Below, piece by piece: positions 32,201 to 35,865 of a stretch of 35,865 nt of DNA. This DNA is from an uncultured Planctomycetaceae bacterium (GTDB lineage Bacteria > Planctomycetota > Planctomycetia > Planctomycetales > Planctomycetaceae). Below the pieces are notes generated by a model. That model did no database searches and was not told the origin of the DNA. It saw nothing but the letters and a program-made list of their open reading frames with translations. Within the stretch, counting starts at the first letter, position 1. Every line of letters begins with the position of its first letter. Where the stretch lies: the NCBI GenBank assembly GCA_913031625.1, contig CAJWGB010000028.1:1-35865 (forward strand), written 5' to 3'. Made by a program: the position numbers and the translations under genes.

Positions 32201-33403
32201 TCATACTGGCAAAGAGATCGTAAACGTCGTCCCCTCACCGACCATTGTTTCAACGTCGATTGAGCCACCATGATCCCGGATAACTCCATAGCTCACGGCA
32301 AGCCCCAGGCCGCGGCCGGCACCCACTTTCCGCGTCGTATAAAACGGTTCGAAGAGGTGCTTTCTGGTGTTGTCGTCGATTCCGCAGCCTTCGTCCTCGA
32401 TTCGAATCACGGCATGGTCGTCTTCCTGTCGAGCGTTGACTCGAATCGTTTGCCCGTCTTCGCTTGCCTGGATGGCATTCAACAGCAGGCTGTGAAAGAC
32501 CTGTTTCAGTTTGGCTGGACGGCAGGCGATTGTCAGATCCCCATCAATGTCTGTGTCTACCGTGATCTGCTTCTCTGAAGTTTCGGCTGCCAGGATCTGC
32601 AACGTGGAACGCATGGCGTTGGCCACGTTCATGATATCTGAGTCTGCTTCGTCCAGATGAGCAAAGTCCCGCAGGTTGTTGACGATCTCACGGACACGAA
32701 ACAGACCGTCGCGTGAGGACTGAAACAGTTGTGGCAGATTCTCGTGCAGCCACGGAAGATCACACTGCTGCTGCTGCTTTCTCAATTGAGCCGCTGTGTC
32801 CAGATCGGCGCTCTGGAACTTTGGCAAAGCATCCGCAAAGTCCTGTGTCAGCTGCAATAGTGACTGCACATCGCGTTGCAGCACAGCCAGATTATTGGTC
32901 ACAAATGCGATTGGATTGTTAATTTCATGGGCCATCCCCGCGGCGAGCTGGCCCACGCCAGCCAGCTTCTCACTTTGAATGAGGGCCGCCTGAGTGTCGA
33001 GCAGCTTCTGATTCTGTCGAATGAGCTCCAGTTCGAGGTTTACAATTCGTTCTCCGGCAAGCAGACGAACTCGGAGCTCTTTGGGATTACAGGGCTTGCC
33101 GAGAAAGTCGTCGGCCCCCGCTTCCATCGCTTCGACGAGATTCTCATTCTCGGAGCGAGCGGTCAGCAGAATGACATATACGTATTCCGGCCGGTCGTCA
33201 GCGCGGATGCGTCGGATCAGATCCACCCCGTCCATTCCGGGCATTACCCAGTCGGTCAAAACAAGGGTGAAATCGCCGGACTCAAACGCCTCCCATGCCT
33301 CAGTGCCATCAGCAGCCTCGGTCACTTCGTAATTCCAGCCACGCAACTGTGATGCCAGCAGGCGGCGCATGGTCAGGCTGTCTTCAGCCAACAGGACTTT
33401 CAT
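32201..33403 (-). CDS. Receiver-first hybrid histidine kinase
   Basis: ATG 33403 gives 400 residues starting MKVLLAED; the 42-residue extension above it looks non-coding. Residues 1-118 are a response-regulator receiver (acidic pair Glu7/Asp8, phosphoacceptor Asp51, Thr81, Lys103). A short coiled linker follows, then a HisKA-type dimerisation helix with His159 in GMAHEINNP. The catalytic ATPase domain (about 285-400) has the N box (LLLNAIQAS), G1 (DEGCGID), F box (LFEPFYTTR) and G2 (GRGLGLAV). No sensor or membrane helix is present, so it is a soluble kinase that probably receives phosphate from another kinase and passes a signal on; direction and partner are unknown. No cognate regulator is adjacent. 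Confidence 0.92.
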   Translation of the reverse strand: MKVLLAEDSLTMRRLLASQLRGWNYEVTEAADGTEAWEAFESGDFTLVLTDWVMPGMDGVDLIRRIRADDRPEYVYVILLTARSENENLVEAMEAGADDFLGKPCNPKELRVRLLAGERIVNLELELIRQNQKLLDTQAALIQSEKLAGVGQLAAGMAHEINNPIAFVTNNLAVLQRDVQSLLQLTQDFADALPKFQSADLDTAAQLRKQQQQCDLPWLHENLPQLFQSSRDGLFRVREIVNNLRDFAHLDEADSDIMNVANAMRSTLQILAAETSEKQITVDTDIDGDLTIACRPAKLKQVFHSLLLNAIQASEDGQTIRVNARQEDDHAVIRIEDEGCGIDDNTRKHLFEPFYTTRKVGAGRGLGLAVSYGVIRDHGGSIDVETMVGEGTTFTISLPV

Positions 33404-33556
33404 GAGACGGGCACAGCAAAAGGACAGCAGTCCGAGGAGAGCTTCGGCGAGGTGCGATCCCCAATCTACGATGTCCGTTCCGCAGTGTCCATGTTCGGCG
33501 CGGAGGATTCGTCGTGTTTCGCAAATCACACTCGTGAGCGGTCTGCCTGAGAGGCC

Positions 33557-34636
33557 CTACTTTGCTCGGAGGACAGAGTCGATTGTGCGATAAGCTTCTT
33601 CCCGCATGTGTTCCGGGAAGTTGTGATCGCTGTCCGGGTGGCGGATGACGAGTTTGCCCTCGGCGCCCAGCAAATTGTAAATCGGTCGTGCTGCGTCGGC
33701 ACAACGATCAACACTCTTCCACCGGAAGTTGCTGTCCTTCAGGGGGGCATTCACGAAGAACGGCCGAGGAGCGAGTGCTCCCAGAAGTTCCTGAAAGTCG
33801 TATGGGATCTCCTTCAGGCGGCCGCGGTAATTGGACAGCCGGGGCATATATCGGATCTGGCACCATCCCTGACCAAAGAACCAGACACGTTCCGCTCCGT
33901 CCATATAGTCCAGGTACGAGTCGAATCCGCAGCTGCTGGCAAGTACGCTGATTCGCTGGTCGAGGACGGCCGTATAAATGGCGTTGTGGCCGCCGAGTGA
34001 ATGTCCAATGGCCCCAAATCCGCGGCTGTTGTCTACATAGGGGAGTGTTTCCAGCAGGTCAATTCCACGACTGTTATCCCAGATGGCCTTCATCGTACCG
34101 CTCACGAAGCCTGCCTTGCCGAGGTTCGGCCAGTAGTTGGCAAGGTGAGGATAGGCCGGAGATAGTGTCACGTAGCCTCGTTCTGCCAGTTCAGCAGCGT
34201 ATTGCCGGCCCGCTCGACCTCCTAATCCCATGACAACGTCATGCCCCACATTGTTATCTGTCGGGTGCAGACACAGAACTGCCGCTGCTTTACCTTTGCC
34301 GGCGATGACATCTTTGGGGATGCAAAGCCATGCCGGCACTCGGGAAGCTGTGTCGGGTTGATAGGTGATCAGTCGTCGGACGTATTTGCCGGCGTCTTCT
34401 TCCTTCTCGATTCTAACGTCCAGATCACAACGTCGATCAGCGCCCGGGAGTGGTCCCATCACTGTCTGCATAGCCTTCACGATCTCATTCCGGCGGTGCT
34501 GCCAGTCCGCTGCAGTCTTCACAGGCCGGATGGCTCCTTTGGCATCGCGATACTGGAGCAGGTTGTCGCGGTCCAGCCGCTGAGCACTGGCAGAAACGGT
34601 CAGGCTGACGAAGATGACAAAGGGCAGCATTTTCAT
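33557..34636 (-). CDS. Secreted alpha/beta-hydrolase, dienelactone hydrolase/acetyl xylan esterase-like
   Basis: The 359-residue product has a signal peptide (about 1-18, ASA-Q) and an alpha/beta-hydrolase core: LCLHPT with the oxyanion turn, the nucleophile elbow GHSLGG (Ser213), Asp301 (LKDSNF) and His338 (SDHNFP). It belongs to the broad group including acetyl xylan esterases and dienelactone hydrolases, probably acting on an ester-linked carbohydrate outside the cytoplasm. The ribosome site is weak; a second ATG (codon 3) is possible. It lies 153 bases upstream of the histidine kinase start on the same strand, so co-transcription is possible. Confidence 0.85.
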   Translation of the reverse strand: MKMLPFVIFVSLTVSASAQRLDRDNLLQYRDAKGAIRPVKTAADWQHRRNEIVKAMQTVMGPLPGADRRCDLDVRIEKEEDAGKYVRRLITYQPDTASRVPAWLCIPKDVIAGKGKAAAVLCLHPTDNNVGHDVVMGLGGRAGRQYAAELAERGYVTLSPAYPHLANYWPNLGKAGFVSGTMKAIWDNSRGIDLLETLPYVDNSRGFGAIGHSLGGHNAIYTAVLDQRISVLASSCGFDSYLDYMDGAERVWFFGQGWCQIRYMPRLSNYRGRLKEIPYDFQELLGALAPRPFFVNAPLKDSNFRWKSVDRCADAARPIYNLLGAEGKLVIRHPDSDHNFPEHMREEAYRTIDSVLRAK

Positions 34637-34864
34637 GGCAGGATCCGATGGGTGAAGTGGATCGACAGTTTGGCGTGTGTCCGCTGGAACTGCCAGTCAG
34701 TCCGCCATGCGGCAACGGCACCCAATATTGTCGACAGACGCATTGTTTGATTGCGCCAGAACGAAGATACGAGGGCAGGGCACTGCCCACCAACGATTCA
34801 TGTGTCAATTTGAGATGAGGTGATTCACCTCAGAGAACACAGAGGGTCACGGTGATGGCGACAA
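34637..34864. repeat. Intergenic gap with inverted CTCTGTG-type element
   Basis: No gene is seen. At 34816-34832 TGAGGTGA and TCACCTCA form a perfect 8-bp inverted repeat with a single base between them. Directly after it comes CAGAGAACACAGAGGGTCACGG (34831-34852 region), whose reverse complement reads CTCTGTG then TTCTCTGAGGTGA. This matches the CTCTGTG-rich element at 32003-32030 in inverted orientation. Confidence 0.45.
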
Positions 34865-35776
34865 TCAGGAGTCGTCGGCGTGAGCAAGGATGGTGAAAAT
34901 GGCGGTCACTTCCTCGCCGTACTCCATTCTCAGGAATGCCTGTTTCTGAGCGATCACTCTCAGTCCGCTTTCGGCAGCGGCTTCGGCAATATGATCTTCG
35001 TGGTGTTGATAGCGCCCGTTATCGGTCAATACGAATGGAGGCGTTGCGGACCGTTCCACGGAAATCGCGATTCGCCCGTCATGTGCCAGATGACTTGCTG
35101 CGGGTTGCAGGACCTGAGTGAGATCTCCAAAGTAGATTAGTGTGTCCAACGCCACAATCAGATCAAATTCGTGGCCACACTGCTCAAGCCACCCTGAAAC
35201 TTCGGCCTCATGAAGGCTTGTGTAAATCTGCAGCTTCTCGGACTGCGTCAGCATTTCCGGCGAAAGGTCAACTCCCGTCAATTCCTCGCAGCGATCTGCA
35301 ATCGTGCGTCCGGCCAGACCTGTGCCGCAACCAAGGTCGACTGCTCGCAGGCCTCCGCGGTCCTGCAGTTCTGAGTTAATAAGTTCAGCGAGGTGGACCG
35401 GCCCCTCGTACCCCAGCTGCTCAAGCATGTTGTCTTCATAGAAGTTTGAAAACCGTCGATACAGCTGTTGGATGCACTCTGTCGGCACGCGTGTCGGGGC
35501 GGCTTCATCACGCAGTGACGTCAGCAGGTGACGCACTTCTGCGTCATTCGGGTTGAGTTCCAGGACAGCTTCGTAGGCTTCGCGGGCTCCATCGCGGCGC
35601 CCGGTCATGTGGGCGAGTTCTCCGAGGTTTCGCAGGAAGCTGACGTCGTCCGGGCGGATTTCACACGCTCGATGCTGGCACAGCCAGGCGGCCTGAACGC
35701 TTCCGTCGTCGCGCAGCCGAGTAGCAAGGTCGGAAAGCTCCTGTGCATCCCAGTGGCGGTGTTGCGACAGCCAGAG
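34865..35776 (-). CDS. TPR-containing SAM-dependent methyltransferase, start uncertain
   Basis: The methyltransferase domain has motif I DLGCGTG, then VDLSPEML and LDTLIYFGD, and is preceded by a TPR segment (REAYEAVLELNPNDAEV). The first ATG is at 35608 (247 residues), but the same frame upstream, up to a TAG at 35779-35777, still reads as TPR: EIRPDDVSFLRNLGEL lies just before the ATG, and AAWLCQHRACEIRP further up. So the coding part probably starts upstream of that ATG, either at a non-standard start such as CTG 35770 or beyond a frameshift or stop. A partly broken gene or a sequence error near the window edge is possible. Fused TPR-methyltransferases occur in many bacteria; the substrate is unknown. 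Confidence 0.75.
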   Translation of the reverse strand, partial: LWLSQHRHWDAQELSDLATRLRDDGSVQAAWLCQHRACEIRPDDVSFLRNLGELAHMTGRRDGAREAYEAVLELNPNDAEVRHLLTSLRDEAAPTRVPTECIQQLYRRFSNFYEDNMLEQLGYEGPVHLAELINSELQDRGGLRAVDLGCGTGLAGRTIADRCEELTGVDLSPEMLTQSEKLQIYTSLHEAEVSGWLEQCGHEFDLIVALDTLIYFGDLTQVLQPAASHLAHDGRIAISVERSATPPFVLTDNGRYQHHEDHIAEAAAESGLRVIAQKQAFLRMEYGEEVTAIFTILAHADDS

Positions 35777-35865
35777 CTATATCAGGTGCTAAACATCAAG
35801 TATTGCGCGGGTTGCGCCATCAAATAGATACCGTTCAATCACATCGGATAGCAGACAGTATTCTT

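Noticed and set aside
1-35865. tRNA, rRNA, CRISPR array or transposase anywhere in the window
   Set aside because: Looked for by eye (cloverleaf-like repeats, regularly spaced repeats, DDE or tyrosine recombinase motifs) and nothing convincing was found; a tRNAscan or CRISPR finder run would settle it.

Overview
The window looks like chromosome of a planctomycete (order Planctomycetales; the genus cannot be fixed from the sequence alone). The lineage call rests on gene families concentrated in that phylum: a PSCyt1 cytochrome fused to a WD40 propeller, a PSCyt1/DUF1549/DUF1553 protein, a one-gene secreted sulfatase, a CehA/McbA-type metallohydrolase, a DUF3500 protein, several secreted esterases and long HEAT-repeat proteins. 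Genes are mostly solitary or in pairs, with many short intergenic hairpins. I see no tRNA, rRNA, CRISPR, transposase, integrase or phage gene. It reads as ordinary core/accessory chromosome rather than an island.

Layout. 1-4300: a 28-residue extremely basic protein with its own terminator, then a secreted coiled-coil/PSCyt1/WD40 protein and a trypsin-like lipoprotein. 4245-8507: a secreted esterase (convergent, overlapping the protease), a PilZ (c-di-GMP receptor-type) protein, a hypothetical protein and a CehA/McbA metallohydrolase. 8508-8826: a hairpin-rich intergenic cluster ending in a good minus-strand terminator. 8827-12335: a secreted YbjN-like protein, a NUDIX protein and trpC on the minus strand; divergent from trpC is a CPBP intramembrane protease. 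12357-17261: sulfatase, DUF3500 protein and a LamG lipoprotein on the plus strand.

17532-22826 is a minus-strand block: aroH (chorismate mutase) overlapping a TauE/SafE (TSUP) permease by GTGA, then a short-chain dehydrogenase and a 1031-residue HEAT protein with a WGR-like N-terminus. 23216-25945 is ppdK (pyruvate phosphate dikinase), followed by a clear terminator. 26214-31897 holds a PSD1-type cytochrome protein, a small two-helix membrane protein and a two-domain hydrolase (alpha/beta hydrolase plus SGNH). 32201 to the end, minus strand: a receiver-first histidine kinase, another secreted alpha/beta hydrolase, and a TPR methyltransferase whose reading frame has no clear start before a stop near the window edge.

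Functional themes (inference): an outward-facing toolkit for polymer breakdown (sulfatase, three esterase/hydrolase proteins, CehA hydrolase, PSD1 cytochromes), two aromatic amino acid enzymes (TrpC, AroH) in unlinked places, and PEP/pyruvate metabolism (PpdK). I found no clear new defence, secretion or biosynthetic system. The best items for a second look are the tiny basic protein, the alpha/beta-SGNH fusion, the aroH-TSUP coupling, the hairpin cluster at 8.5-8.8 kb, the paired CTCTGTG-type intergenic elements and the startless TPR methyltransferase.
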